This document shows positions 9,056 to 17,543 of a stretch of DNA of 64,000 nucleotides, one piece after another. Position 1 is the first letter of the stretch. Each line of letters starts with the position of its first letter. Made by a program: the position numbers and the translations under genes. Source of the stretch: Affinirhizobium straminoryzae (GTDB lineage Bacteria; Pseudomonadota; Alphaproteobacteria; Rhizobiales; Rhizobiaceae); NCBI RefSeq assembly GCF_007004135.1, contig NZ_VJMG01000030.1, forward strand, positions 1 through 64,000. Reading direction: 5' to 3'. The notes below the pieces were generated by a model. That model ran no database searches and was not told the origin of the DNA. It was given only the letters and a program-made list of their open reading frames with translations.

Positions 9056-10309
9056 GTGCTGAAGACGGCACTGCTACTCTGGGCGGTAGAGGCGGCAACG
9101 CTTTCAGTATTGCTGCTGGCCATGTGGGCCAACGATCGCCGCCAGACGGTCGTGCTGGCGTGGTCGCTGGGATTTGCCGCCAATGCGCTCGGTGCAGCGC
9201 TGGTGGGGTTGCGCGGCGAGATTCCGGATTACCTGTCGATCGTTGTCGGCAACGGCTTTCAGGCGCTGGCGCTATCCTGCTGGGCAGCCGGCGTGCGCCA
9301 TTACGACGACCGCAAGTTCACCGTCTGGCTGCTGACGCCCGTGACGATCTGGTTGATCGGCATGCATTTTCCCTTCTTCGCGTCCACCTTCTGGATGCGC
9401 GTCTTCCTGTTCCAGTGCATCTCCGCTCTCGGCTATGGTATGATTGCCTATGTGCTGGCGGAACCAAAGCTGCCGCCGCGCAACGGGCGTCTGGTGTTTG
9501 CGTGCATCGCACTCGTCCAGAGCCTGCTGATGATCTATACCGGCATCGCCTGCCTGTTCGTCAGGCCGGAAACGTTCAGCGAAATCCCCAACGGTTTTTT
9601 CTATACGGTCATCAACATATTCTGTCTGGTGTCCGGAATATTATTTGGTGCGCATCTTCTGATGTCCCGCACGGAGCGTCGGTTACAGCAGCTGATCGTC
9701 ACCGATCCGCTGACCGGCGTGCTGAACCGGCGTGGCTTTCTGGAACAGGTCCAGGCCATGCGCGCCCGTCCCCCGGCCGGAAAGCTGATGCTGGCGCTGG
9801 CCGTCTTCGACCTCGATCACTTCAAGCGCATCAACGATCGCTATGGCCACAAGGGCGGCGATGCGGTGCTCATCGCCTTCTGCCGCTCGTCCATCGAATG
9901 CATCGGCACGCGCGGCATCTTCGGCCGCATCGGCGGCGAAGAATTCGCCTGCCTGCTGCATGTGGCAAGCCCGGCGGAAGCCGTCGGCATCATCGAGGCC
10001 ATCCGCCTGTCGCTGATGCGCCAGCGGATCGGCCTTGCAGGCACAGACCGGATTATCATCGCCACCGTCAGCTGCGGCGTGACCGTCTCCTCGATCCTCG
10101 ATGCGGAGGTGGACGATATGCTGTCGAATGCCGACCGCGCACTTTATGCCGCCAAGGCTGCGGGCCGCAATGCAACCGTGCTGCACGACGGCAAGGCGAG
10201 CTACCGCGTCAGTGACGGCCAGCCGCGCGAAGAGCCGCCACAAACGTCCGGCCAGGACACCAGCGTTACCTCCTTTCCGCTTCCGCCCCTGCCGCCGCTT
10301 TCGGCCTGA
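9056..10309 (+). CDS. Membrane-bound diguanylate cyclase (GGDEF)
   Basis: Protein of 417 residues. The N-terminal half (about 1-205) has six or seven hydrophobic segments, and a C-terminal GGDEF domain follows with the signature GGEEF at 293-297 and the upstream DPLTGVLNRRGF and FDLDHFKRIND motifs. These fit an active diguanylate cyclase making c-di-GMP in response to a membrane or envelope signal. The RxxD inhibitory site expected just before GGEEF is not present, so product feedback may be absent. The start is taken as GTG at 9056 because GGAG lies in front of it; a frame from 9008 would add sixteen residues. The tail (about 385-417) is proline-rich and disordered. It is divergent from clpP. 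Confidence 0.88.
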   Translation: MLKTALLLWAVEAATLSVLLLAMWANDRRQTVVLAWSLGFAANALGAALVGLRGEIPDYLSIVVGNGFQALALSCWAAGVRHYDDRKFTVWLLTPVTIWLIGMHFPFFASTFWMRVFLFQCISALGYGMIAYVLAEPKLPPRNGRLVFACIALVQSLLMIYTGIACLFVRPETFSEIPNGFFYTVINIFCLVSGILFGAHLLMSRTERRLQQLIVTDPLTGVLNRRGFLEQVQAMRARPPAGKLMLALAVFDLDHFKRINDRYGHKGGDAVLIAFCRSSIECIGTRGIFGRIGGEEFACLLHVASPAEAVGIIEAIRLSLMRQRIGLAGTDRIIIATVSCGVTVSSILDAEVDDMLSNADRALYAAKAAGRNATVLHDGKASYRVSDGQPREEPPQTSGQDTSVTSFPLPPLPPLSA

Positions 10310-10407
10310 CGACCGGTGAAGGTGCAGCACGCCGGCGACGGCAGGTCACAGGGACGGATGTCAAAACCCGCTTTTCTTGGCGCGCAAGATATCCTACCCA
10401 ATCGGGC

Positions 10408-11655
10408 ATGACACAGCTGCCTGATTTCCTCACGATTGATCCCTCCACCCGCACGGTCTCGCTGGACGCCCGCAATCCCGCCTTCTACGGCGATCCGAAC
10501 CGGACCTACGCCGCGCTGCATGCAGCCTGCCCGACCTTCTACTGGCGGGAGCAGAAGCAGTGGTTCTTCTGCGGCTACGACCATGTGAACGCGCTTCTGC
10601 GTGACCGTCGTTTCGGCCGGCAGATCCTGCATATCGCCAGCCGCGAAGAGCTGGGCCTTCCCGAGCCCGCCGCCCATACCGCCAACTTCGATCTCGCCGA
10701 ACGCCACTCGCTGCTGGAAATCGAGCCGCCGGAACACACCCGCCTGCGCACCCTCGTCAACCGCGCCTTCGTCTCGCGCCATGTGGAGAAGATGAGTGGC
10801 GAGATTGCCGACCTCGCCAACCGGCTGATCGACGGTTTCGAACGGGACGGACGAACCGAACTGCTTTCGACCTTCGCCGACATCATTCCGGTGACGATGA
10901 TCGCCCGCATGATCGGCATTCCCGAGGAGATGGGGCCGCAGCTTCTCAGATGGAGCCACGACTATGTCGGCATGTACATGTTCAAGCGCTCCCGCGCCGA
11001 CGAGGACGCCGCCGACCGCTCCGCGAAGGAATTTGCGGACTATGTGAAGACGGTGATCGCCGAGCGCCGCGCAAACCCGCGCGACGACCTCCTGAGCCAC
11101 ATGATCCACACCGAGCACAAGGGCCAGTTCCTGTCCGAGGAGGAACTGATCTCCACCACCATCGTGCTGCTCAATGCCGGCCACGAGGCGACGGTGCACC
11201 AGATCGGCAATTCCGTGCGGGTGATCCTCGAAAGCGGCCTCGATCCGCAGGCGATGTTTGCCGATGCCGCCGCCACCGAACGCACGGTGGAGGAAACCCT
11301 GCGCATCTGCGCGCCCGTGCACATCTTCCAGCGCTGGGCGCTCGAAGATGTCGAGGTGGATGGCGTGCCGTTCAGGCGCGGCGACAAGGTGAGCCTCATC
11401 CTTGCCGCCGCCAATCTCGATCCGGGCAAGTTCCCGGAACCGCTGATCTTCAAGCCAGAGCGCAACGAAGCCGCCAATCTTTCCTTCGGAGCCGGTATCC
11501 ATTTCTGCATCGGCGCGCCACTGGCCCGGCTCGAACTCAACATCGTGCTGCCGCTTCTCTTCAAGAGGTTGCCGGGGCTGCGGATGGCCGGGACACCTGT
11601 TGTGAAGGACGTCTACCATTTCCACGGACTGGAGCGGCTCGATCTCGCCTGGTGA
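10408..11655 (+). CDS. Cytochrome P450
   Basis: Soluble bacterial P450 of 415 residues. The heme ligand is Cys367 in FGAGIHFCIG, the K-helix ExxR is Glu296-Arg299 (ETLR), and PPEHTRLR is the typical C-helix region. In the I-helix, AGHEATV gives the acid Glu260, but the usual following threonine is Ala261. Class I P450s need a ferredoxin and reductase; none is encoded nearby, so partners must be elsewhere. No substrate can be inferred. No strong ribosome binding site is seen before the ATG. Confidence 0.93.
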   Translation: MTQLPDFLTIDPSTRTVSLDARNPAFYGDPNRTYAALHAACPTFYWREQKQWFFCGYDHVNALLRDRRFGRQILHIASREELGLPEPAAHTANFDLAERHSLLEIEPPEHTRLRTLVNRAFVSRHVEKMSGEIADLANRLIDGFERDGRTELLSTFADIIPVTMIARMIGIPEEMGPQLLRWSHDYVGMYMFKRSRADEDAADRSAKEFADYVKTVIAERRANPRDDLLSHMIHTEHKGQFLSEEELISTTIVLLNAGHEATVHQIGNSVRVILESGLDPQAMFADAAATERTVEETLRICAPVHIFQRWALEDVEVDGVPFRRGDKVSLILAAANLDPGKFPEPLIFKPERNEAANLSFGAGIHFCIGAPLARLELNIVLPLLFKRLPGLRMAGTPVVKDVYHFHGLERLDLAW

Positions 11656-11724
11656 CACAGCGCCACATTTTGCCAGCTCTGCGCTTTGCATGTATTCTGC
11701 CGCCATCCACAGCGGAGAAGAGAC

Positions 11725-11973
11725 ATGCGCCATGTTTCGATTGCAGAGGCCCGGGAACAGTTCGATGAACTGATCGCGCTTGCACGCGACGGCGAGACCA
11801 TCGTGCTGACCGAAGACGGGAAGACCGTGGTGGAGCTGAAGGCCGCGCCGGCGCCGCGACGCCCCGTGGATATCGAGGCGCTGCAGCGCGATCTGGCGGA
11901 GCTGCGCAGTTCGATTCAGGGTGTCACGCTCGAAGAACTGATGAGCTACCGCCACGAAGGGCATGATCGTTGA
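11725..11973 (+). CDS. Type II antitoxin, Phd/YefM family
   Basis: Protein of 82 residues whose N-terminus (MRHVSIAEAREQFDELIALA, then DGETIVLTEDGKTVVEL) is the Phd/YefM DNA-binding fold. The C-terminal part would wrap the toxin. The start at 11725 follows GGAGAAG; an upstream frame from 11686 is rejected. Its stop TGA overlaps the toxin ATG by one base (TGATG), giving translational coupling. Such antitoxins usually repress their own operon. Confidence 0.88.
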   Translation: MRHVSIAEAREQFDELIALARDGETIVLTEDGKTVVELKAAPAPRRPVDIEALQRDLAELRSSIQGVTLEELMSYRHEGHDR

Positions 11974-12374
11974 TGACGCTGGTCATCGACGCATCCATCA
12001 CCGCCTCCTGGCTTCTTCCTGACGAGCAGAGCGCGGGCGGACAGGCATGGTTCACGAAAACCCTACGCCAGGGCGCAGCCGTACCGGCCATATGGCAATA
12101 CGAGGTCCGCAACATTTTGCGGATCTGCGAAAAGCGGGGCAGGCTCGGTCCGGTTGGAATCGTCAAGGCGCTGGAAACGTTGGCGAGCCTGCCGATCGTC
12201 ACGGCCTCCATGGAGGGGTGGGATCACATCATGTGGCTGAGCGCCCGCCACACCCTCACCATCTACGACGCGGCCTATCTCGAACTCGCGCTCCGGGTCG
12301 ACGGGCAGCTTGCGACTTTCGACAGGGCCTTGGCCGCCGCCGCGCAGGCGAATGGCGTGCTGGCGTGCGTATAG
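11973..12374 (+). CDS. Type II toxin, PIN-domain (VapC-like) ribonuclease
   Basis: Protein of 133 residues with the PIN-domain acidic set: Asp in LVIDAS near the N-terminus, Glu in WQYEVRN, Asp in TIYDAAYLELA and Asp in LATFDRAL. These coordinate Mg2+ for RNA cleavage in VapC toxins. It directly follows its antitoxin with a one-base overlap. All key acids are present, so the pair looks intact. Target RNA is unknown. Confidence 0.9.
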   Translation: MTLVIDASITASWLLPDEQSAGGQAWFTKTLRQGAAVPAIWQYEVRNILRICEKRGRLGPVGIVKALETLASLPIVTASMEGWDHIMWLSARHTLTIYDAAYLELALRVDGQLATFDRALAAAAQANGVLACV

Positions 12375-12387
12375 GCGATATCGCGCC

Positions 12388-12732
12388 TTAAAGCCGGATC
12401 ACATAGTCCTTGCGCGTGGTTTCCACCACTTCCCAGGTGCCCCGGAAACCGGGACGCAGGATGAGGCGGTCGCCGGCCTTGAGATGGATCGGCGTGCCGC
12501 CCTCCTCCGTCACGATGGAATACCCCTCGAGGATGTGGAAATACTCCCATTCGTCGTAGGCGATCCGCCATTTTCCGGGCGTCGACTGCCAGACGCCGGC
12601 ATAGAGGCCGCCTTGCGCCTCCTCGATGTTCCAGGTGGTGAAACGCGGATCGCCGGAGATCAGGCGGTCCGGTGCTGGCGCGCCCTCTTCCGGGGTGATG
12701 GCGGACAGGTCGAAGGAGAGAAAACGGGACAT
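12388..12732 (-). CDS. Cupin-domain protein
   Basis: Small single-domain beta-barrel protein of 114 residues of the cupin_3 (DUF861) type, with KWRIAYDEWEYFHILEGYS and LKAGDRLILRPGFRG as the two cupin motifs. Relatives include the ureidoglycine aminohydrolase-like cupins, but no purine genes are nearby and the substrate is unknown. It lies downstream of metY on the same strand, with a GC-rich hairpin between. Confidence 0.8.
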   Translation of the reverse strand: MSRFLSFDLSAITPEEGAPAPDRLISGDPRFTTWNIEEAQGGLYAGVWQSTPGKWRIAYDEWEYFHILEGYSIVTEEGGTPIHLKAGDRLILRPGFRGTWEVVETTRKDYVIRL

Positions 12733-12748
12733 CGGCAGGCTCCGGTGA

Positions 12749-12780
12749 GGGGGGCGGCGCCGCGCGCGCCACCTCCCCCC
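12749..12780 (-). terminator. GC-rich hairpin after metY
   Basis: Six G's pair with six C's around an imperfect GC-rich inner stem (CGGCG and CGCC parts). It lies 6 bases after the metY stop and about 16 bases before the cupin start on the minus strand. There is no T tract, so it may be a weak or Rho-assisted terminator or a spacer hairpin. Confidence 0.4.
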
Positions 12781-12785
12781 GTCTC

Positions 12786-14069
12786 TTAGACCTTCGCCAG
12801 CGACTGTTCCAGATCGGCGATGATATCGGCGACATCCTCGATACCGACCGACAGGCGCACCACGTCCGGCCCGGCACCGGCCGCCACCTGCTGTTCCGGC
12901 GTCAGCTGGCGATGGGTAGTCGAGGCCGGATGGATGACGAGCGAGCGGGTGTCGCCGATATTGGCCAGATGCGAGAAGAGTTTCAGCCCTTCGACGAAAT
13001 TCTTGCCCGCCTCGTAACCGCCCTTCAGGCCGAAGGTGAAGACGGCGCCGGCGCCTGAGGGCGAATAGCGCTGCTGCAGGGCATGGTTGGGATCGTCCGC
13101 AAGGCCGGCATAATTGACCCAGGACACCTTGTCATGCGCCTTCAGCCAGGCGGCGACCGCAGCCGCATTGTCGCAATGGCGCTGCATGCGCAGGGACAGC
13201 GTCTCGATGCCGGTCAGGATCATGAAGGCGTTGAAGGGCGAAATGGCCGGACCGAGATCGCGAAGCCCAAGCACGCGGCATGCGATGGCAAACGCGAAAT
13301 TGCCAAACGTCTGGTGCAGCACCACGCCGGCATATTCCGGGCGCGGTTCCGACAGCATCGGATATTTGCCGGAGGCCGACCAGTCGAAGGTGCCGCCATC
13401 AACGATGATGCCGCCCATGGAATTGCCGTGACCGCCGAGGAATTTTGTCAGCGAGTGGACGACGATATCGGCCCCATGTTCGAGCGGCCGTACCAGATAG
13501 GGGCTCGCCATGGTGTTGTCGACGATGAGGGGCAGGCCATGCGCCTGCGCCACCTCGGCAATCGCGGCGATATCGACGAAGGTGCCGCCCGGATTGGCAA
13601 GACTTTCGATGAAGAAGCCGCGGGTATTTTCATCAACCGCAGCAGCAAAGCTTGCGGGATCGGCGGGATCGGCCCAGCGCACCTCCCAGCCGAAATTCTT
13701 GAAGGCATGGCCGAACTGGTTGATGGAGCCGCCATAAAGCCGCCTGGCCGCGACGAAATTGGCGCCCGGCTGCATGATGGTGTGGAAGACCAGCATCTGT
13801 GCCGCGTGACCGGAGGCAACCGCAAGCGCCGCCGTGCCGCCTTCAAGCGCCGCCACCTTCTCCTCCAGAACGGCCTGAGTCGGGTTCATGATGCGGGTAT
13901 AGATGTTGCCGAACTGCTGCAGGCCGAACAGGGCGGCGGCATGATCGGCATTTTCGAACACGAAGGAGGTGGTCTGGTAAATTGGCGTGGCGCGGGCGCC
14001 CGTTGCCGGATCGGGCTTTGCCCCCGCATGGATGGCGAGCGTCGAAAAGCCCGGATTGTGATCAGTCAT
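12786..14069 (-). CDS. metY: O-acetylhomoserine aminocarboxypropyltransferase (sulfhydrylase)
   Basis: PLP enzyme of the Cys/Met metabolism family, 427 residues. The cofactor lysine is Lys209 in VVHSLTKFLGGHGNSMGG, and the N-terminal TLAIHAGAKPDPATGA block is typical of the O-acetylhomoserine branch. It makes homocysteine from O-acetylhomoserine and sulfide, the direct route to methionine. Length fits MetY (about 425-430) better than cystathionine synthase or MetZ (about 390-400). The start follows GGGAGGATATGTC. I looked for a SAM-II riboswitch upstream and did not find one. Confidence 0.93.
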   Translation of the reverse strand: MTDHNPGFSTLAIHAGAKPDPATGARATPIYQTTSFVFENADHAAALFGLQQFGNIYTRIMNPTQAVLEEKVAALEGGTAALAVASGHAAQMLVFHTIMQPGANFVAARRLYGGSINQFGHAFKNFGWEVRWADPADPASFAAAVDENTRGFFIESLANPGGTFVDIAAIAEVAQAHGLPLIVDNTMASPYLVRPLEHGADIVVHSLTKFLGGHGNSMGGIIVDGGTFDWSASGKYPMLSEPRPEYAGVVLHQTFGNFAFAIACRVLGLRDLGPAISPFNAFMILTGIETLSLRMQRHCDNAAAVAAWLKAHDKVSWVNYAGLADDPNHALQQRYSPSGAGAVFTFGLKGGYEAGKNFVEGLKLFSHLANIGDTRSLVIHPASTTHRQLTPEQQVAAGAGPDVVRLSVGIEDVADIIADLEQSLAKV

Positions 14070-14330
14070 GACATATCCTCCCGTATGATTTTCCGCATGA
14101 CGTTCTCGTCATGGCAAGGCCTGACCGGCCTTCCGGCGCGAACTATAGCGGCCGAATCCGCCAGCGCCAGCGGACCGGTCCGGCGATCCGTTCGCGGCGT
14201 GGATTTTTTTGTCCGCAAGACACAGCCTTGGAGAAACGACGGGCGCAAAAGAGATTTTGACCAGGATCAAGGCCGTTGGCCCGCAGAGTGCCATTGTCAG
14301 GACGAACACATCACGCCCTGGAGCACTGCC

Positions 14331-14765
14331 ATGACCATGAACGACGCCACCTCCCATCTCGGGCAGCGGGTCCGCAAGCAGCTCGTTGACTGGTATTCCG
14401 ACCTGCGCATCCGCCACGAGGAGGAGCGCTCCCTGATCAATCTCGATGCGGAAAGCCGCCGCAAGCTGGCGCAAGACTGCAACATCGCCATCGACCAGCT
14501 GCTGGACGTGGTCCGCGCCGGCCCGCATGGCGCCGATGAAATGGAAAGGATGCTGAAGGCCCTGCACATCGATCCGGTCGATCTGCAGACCCACCTGCCG
14601 GAACTGTTCCGCGACATGCAGGTGACCTGTGCCACCTGCGGCCACAAGGGCCGCTGCCGCCACGAACTGGAAGACGGCAGCGCCGCGGTGACCTTCGGCG
14701 AATACTGTGCCAATGCGCAGGCCCTCAACGTGATGCGGGCGGAGCCGCCGCTGCTGCGCGAATAA
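14331..14765 (+). CDS. Conserved protein with Cys motif (DUF6455-like)
   Basis: Protein of 144 residues, acidic and soluble, with no signal peptide. The N-terminal half is predicted helical (QLVDWYSDLRIRHEEERSL). The C-terminal third carries a conserved CATCGHKGRCRHEL motif followed by FGEYCANA, so four cysteines could bind a metal or cluster. This pattern is typical of a rhizobial family of unknown function. The start is 14331 (a second ATG at 14337 is possible); much longer upstream frames are antisense to metY. It is divergent from metY and followed by a good terminator. Confidence 0.75.
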   Translation: MTMNDATSHLGQRVRKQLVDWYSDLRIRHEEERSLINLDAESRRKLAQDCNIAIDQLLDVVRAGPHGADEMERMLKALHIDPVDLQTHLPELFRDMQVTCATCGHKGRCRHELEDGSAAVTFGEYCANAQALNVMRAEPPLLRE

Positions 14766-14788
14766 GCGAGAAGAAACGAAAAGGCAGA

Positions 14789-14820
14789 CTGGGGTGGCAA
14801 CGCGCGCCGCCCCTTTTTCT
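14789..14820 (+). terminator. Rho-independent terminator
   Basis: GGGGTGGC (14791-14798) pairs with GCCGCCCC (14806-14813), and TTTTT follows directly. It lies about 25 bases after the stop of the Cys-motif protein gene. Confidence 0.85.
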
Positions 14821-14898
14821 TGACCGCATGCAGGGAGAGACCCGTAAAGCCGCAGCCCCCGGGCGTCCGGCGCGGATTGCCGGACCCGCAGAGGCGAT

Positions 14899-15333
14899 TT
14901 ACCGCCGCCCGATGAGCCGCGGATATTCGATGGCCGGGCAGCGATCCTGCACGACCTTCAGACCGGCTGCTTCGGCCCTGCCCGCCGCCGCATCGTCGCG
15001 CACGCCAAGCTGGGTCCAGATCACCTTCGGCGACGGATCAAGCGCCAGCGCCTCATCGATCACGGCATCCACATACTCGGAAGCGCGGAACACATCGACC
15101 ATGTCCACCGGTTCGGGGATATCGGCGAGCCGGCCATAGACGGTGCGGCCCAGAATGGTCTTGCCCGCCTGTCCCGGATTGACCGGAATGACGTGATAAC
15201 CCTTCGACAGCAGGAACCCCATGACGCCGTGGCTTGGCCGCGACGGATTGGGCGAGGCGCCCACCACCGCGACGGTTTTGACCGTCTTCAGGATGTCGGC
15301 AACGTAACCGTCTTCGTATCGATCGTGATTCAT
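14899..15333 (-). CDS. CoA-binding domain protein (YccU type)
   Basis: Protein of 144 residues forming a single Rossmann-like CoA-binding domain. The motif VAVVGASPNPSRPSHGV is near residue 21 and the GYHVIPVNPG strand-loop near 45, followed by DMVDVFR. Stand-alone domains of this kind bind CoA or related nucleotides, but their role is not established. A length of about 140 is normal. It is divergent from the secreted-protein gene at 15413. Confidence 0.85.
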   Translation of the reverse strand: MNHDRYEDGYVADILKTVKTVAVVGASPNPSRPSHGVMGFLLSKGYHVIPVNPGQAGKTILGRTVYGRLADIPEPVDMVDVFRASEYVDAVIDEALALDPSPKVIWTQLGVRDDAAAGRAEAAGLKVVQDRCPAIEYPRLIGRR

Positions 15334-15412
15334 CGCGTCGTCCTCCTCCGGCCCTTGGCCTGACGATAGTCTGCGCTAGTTCCCTTCCGGGATCCTTAAC
15401 AGGACATTTAAG

Positions 15413-15763
15413 ATGCGAGCCATACACGCTGCAACCCTTGCCCTCCTGCTGCCCATGCTGACGCTTGCCACGCCGGTGCTGGCGGTTTCCCGCTACACGT
15501 CCACGCAGATGGCCTGTGCCGACGTGCAGGCGAAGATCGCACGGGAAGGGGCCGTCATCCTGCGCTACAGCGGCCGCAAGGGCATTCCGCTCTACGACCG
15601 CTACGTGGCGTCCGGCCGGCAGTGTTCCTTCGATGAATTCGCCAAGGCCTCGACGGTTCCGACCGCCGACCGGCAAAATTGCCCGGTGCGCCATTGCGAG
15701 CGCCGGCCGGAGCCGGAAGACTGCCGCAATTTTCTCGAACCCGGCTGCTTCGGGCTCGATTGA
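15413..15763 (+). CDS. Small secreted Cys-rich protein, unknown function
   Basis: Protein of 116 residues with an N-terminal signal peptide (hydrophobic core [19 protein letters not shown], predicted cleavage after A24 or so). The mature part has six cysteines (ACADV, QCSFD, NCPVRHC, DCRNF, GCFGL), which suggests disulfides in the periplasm. I do not recognise the family; similar small proteins occur in rhizobia. The gene has its own start just after the divergent CoA-binding gene, with weak TTAACAGGAC-like leader sequence. Confidence 0.7.
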   Translation: MRAIHAATLALLLPMLTLATPVLAVSRYTSTQMACADVQAKIAREGAVILRYSGRKGIPLYDRYVASGRQCSFDEFAKASTVPTADRQNCPVRHCERRPEPEDCRNFLEPGCFGLD

Positions 15764-15807
15764 CACCCTGCCCGCGGCAGAAAAGGCAGCCTCGACGACG
15801 ATTATTT

Positions 15808-15827
15808 TGTGGTAACATGAAACCACA
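15808..15827. repeat. Short inverted repeat TGTGGT/ACCACA
   Basis: TGTGGT (15808-15813) and ACCACA (15822-15827) flank eight bases in an AT-rich patch between the secreted-protein gene and the rplM promoter. It could be an operator or a weak hairpin; there is no T tract. Confidence 0.4.
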
Positions 15828-15882
15828 TTATCAAGTCATTGTTTTTGCTCGCCTATTTTCCAAGGCGTCGGTCCGGTCGATC

Positions 15883-15911
15883 TTGACCGGATTTCAGCAC
15901 ATCCGTATAAG
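15883..15911 (+). promoter_or_regulatory. Sigma-70 promoter of rplM-rpsI
   Basis: TTGACC (15883-15888) and TATAAG (15906-15911) are separated by 17 bases, a near-consensus alphaproteobacterial promoter. It would give a leader of about 120 bases before rplM, which contains small hairpins such as GAGGATTTCCTC. Confidence 0.65.
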
Positions 15912-16038
15912 CCGCGCCAGGATGACGGGAGCCGTATGCGCGCCCGGCATCCCCGGCCGCAACAGGCCAAACCAAGCAACAAGAAACGCCCGTTGCCGAG
16001 GATTTCCTCGTTTCGGGATCACCAAGAAGAGAGCACAT

Positions 16039-16503
16039 ATGTCTACCTTCGTACAGAAGCCCGCCGAGGTGGAGAAGAAGTGGATCCTGATCGACGCCGA
16101 AGGTCTCGTCGTCGGCCGTCTCGCCACGATCATCGCAAACCGTCTGCGCGGCAAGCACAAGGCCACCTACACCCCCCACGTTGACGACGGCGACAACGTC
16201 ATCGTCATCAATGCCGACAAGGTGGTCTTCACCGGCAAGAAGTACTCCGACAAGAAGTACTACTGGCACACCGGTTATCCGGGCGGCATCAAGGAGCGCA
16301 CCGCACGCGCCATCATCGAAGGCCGCTTCCCGGAGCGCGTTCTCGAGAAGGCCGTCGAGCGCATGATTCCGCGCGGCCCGCTCGGCCGTCGCCAGATGAA
16401 GAACCTGCGCGTCTACGCCGGCACCAACCACCCGCACGAAGCTCAGCAGCCGGTCGCCCTCGACGTGGCCAAGCTGTCCAACAAGAACACACGGAGCGCC
16501 TGA
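16039..16503 (+). CDS. rplM: 50S ribosomal protein L13
   Basis: Protein of 154 residues, normal for alphaproteobacterial L13. The conserved [30 protein letters not shown] and [12 protein letters not shown] blocks are seen. It is an early-binding large-subunit protein. The start at 16039 ([10 protein letters not shown]) follows an AAGAAGAGAG purine run. It is two bases upstream of rpsI, the universal rplM-rpsI operon. Confidence 0.98.
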   Translation: MSTFVQKPAEVEKKWILIDAEGLVVGRLATIIANRLRGKHKATYTPHVDDGDNVIVINADKVVFTGKKYSDKKYYWHTGYPGGIKERTARAIIEGRFPERVLEKAVERMIPRGPLGRRQMKNLRVYAGTNHPHEAQQPVALDVAKLSNKNTRSA

Positions 16504-16505
16504 TC

Positions 16506-16973
16506 ATGGCTGACCTTTCTTCCCTCAAGGACCTCGGCACGGTCGCCCAGGCTTCCGCTCCGGTTCACGAGCGCAAGGTTGACTCGCTCGGCCGCTCCTA
16601 CGCCACCGGCAAGCGCAAGAACGCAGTCGCCCGCGTCTGGGTCAAGGCTGGCTCGGGCAAGATCATCGTCAACGGCAAGGACTATTCGGCCTATTTCGCC
16701 CGTCCGGTCCTGCAGATGATCCTGCAGCAGCCGATCGTCGCATCTGCCCGTAACGGCCAGTTCGACATCGTTGCCACGGTTGCCGGCGGCGGCCTGTCCG
16801 GCCAGGCCGGTGCCGTTCGTCACGGCATCTCCAAGGCGCTGACCTACTTCGAACCGGGCCTGCGCTCCGTTCTGAAGAAGGGCGGCTTCCTGACACGCGA
16901 CAGCCGCGTGGTCGAGCGCAAGAAGTACGGCAAGGCCAAGGCCCGTCGTTCCTACCAGTTCTCCAAGCGCTGA
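16506..16973 (+). CDS. rpsI: 30S ribosomal protein S9
   Basis: Protein of 155 residues ending in the characteristic basic tail [17 protein letters not shown], which reaches into the decoding site. The [14 protein letters not shown] block marks the family. The N-terminal 30 residues are a typical alphaproteobacterial extension. Co-transcribed with rplM and followed by a strong terminator. Confidence 0.98.
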   Translation: MADLSSLKDLGTVAQASAPVHERKVDSLGRSYATGKRKNAVARVWVKAGSGKIIVNGKDYSAYFARPVLQMILQQPIVASARNGQFDIVATVAGGGLSGQAGAVRHGISKALTYFEPGLRSVLKKGGFLTRDSRVVERKKYGKAKARRSYQFSKR

Positions 16974-17003
16974 TCGCGCACCGGGAACCGGTTTCCGGAA
17001 TTG

Positions 17004-17034
17004 GAAAAGGCGGGGCTTCGGCTCCGCCTTTTTC
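17004..17034 (+). terminator. Rho-independent terminator of rplM-rpsI
   Basis: AAGGCGG pairs with CCGCCTT around a GGCTTCGGCT stem with a stable TTCG loop, followed by TTTTCG. It lies 30 bases after the rpsI stop. Confidence 0.92.
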
Positions 17035-17159
17035 GTTGCGGGTCAGGCCCGCCACGGCGTCTGCAAACACCCCGCAGCGCGCCATCCATCAGCATTTGGA
17101 ACTTGTTCATCAACGGCGTTTCGGCATCATGTCGGCCACCAGACCACCGGACATCGCCC

Positions 17160-17540
17160 ATGAGCCTTCCATCATTTGCCACCCTGCCCGCCCCGCCCTA
17201 CCATGTCGTCACCTTCGCCTCCCAGCGAACCGACGGCGATAACGGCTATGGCGCCATGGCCGATGCCATGCTGGCGCTGGCCGGGCAGCAGCCGGGCTTT
17301 CTCGGCGCCGAAAGCGCACGCGACGAGGCTGGCTTCGGCATCACCAATTCCTATTGGCGTGACGAGGAAAGCATCCGGGCCTGGAAGCAGGTGGTGGATC
17401 ATCTCGCCGCCCAGCGGCGGGGACGGCGGGACTGGTATCGGCACTATGCGGTGCGGATCGGTGTCATCCACCGGGCCTATGGTTTCGACCGGCCGGAGAC
17501 TGCCGCAGCCACAGACGAGAACGCATTCGAAAGCACCTGA
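17160..17540 (+). CDS. Antibiotic biosynthesis monooxygenase-type (ABM) domain protein
   Basis: Protein of 126 residues with a ferredoxin-like ABM domain; PGFLGAESARDEAGFGITNSYW and EESIRAWKQVVDHLAAQRRG match the usual strand-helix pattern. Such proteins include small quinone or heme oxygenases and many of unknown role. The start at 17160 (MSLPSFATLP) is chosen because the frame upstream lies over the rpsI terminator. It ends 3 bases before the agmatinase start, so the two are probably co-transcribed. Confidence 0.75.
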   Translation: MSLPSFATLPAPPYHVVTFASQRTDGDNGYGAMADAMLALAGQQPGFLGAESARDEAGFGITNSYWRDEESIRAWKQVVDHLAAQRRGRRDWYRHYAVRIGVIHRAYGFDRPETAAATDENAFEST

Positions 17541-17543
17541 GCC

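Noticed and set aside
14070..14330. SAM-II or similar riboswitch before metY
   Set aside because: Alphaproteobacterial methionine genes often carry one, but I could not find the conserved SAM-II core between 14070 and 14330.
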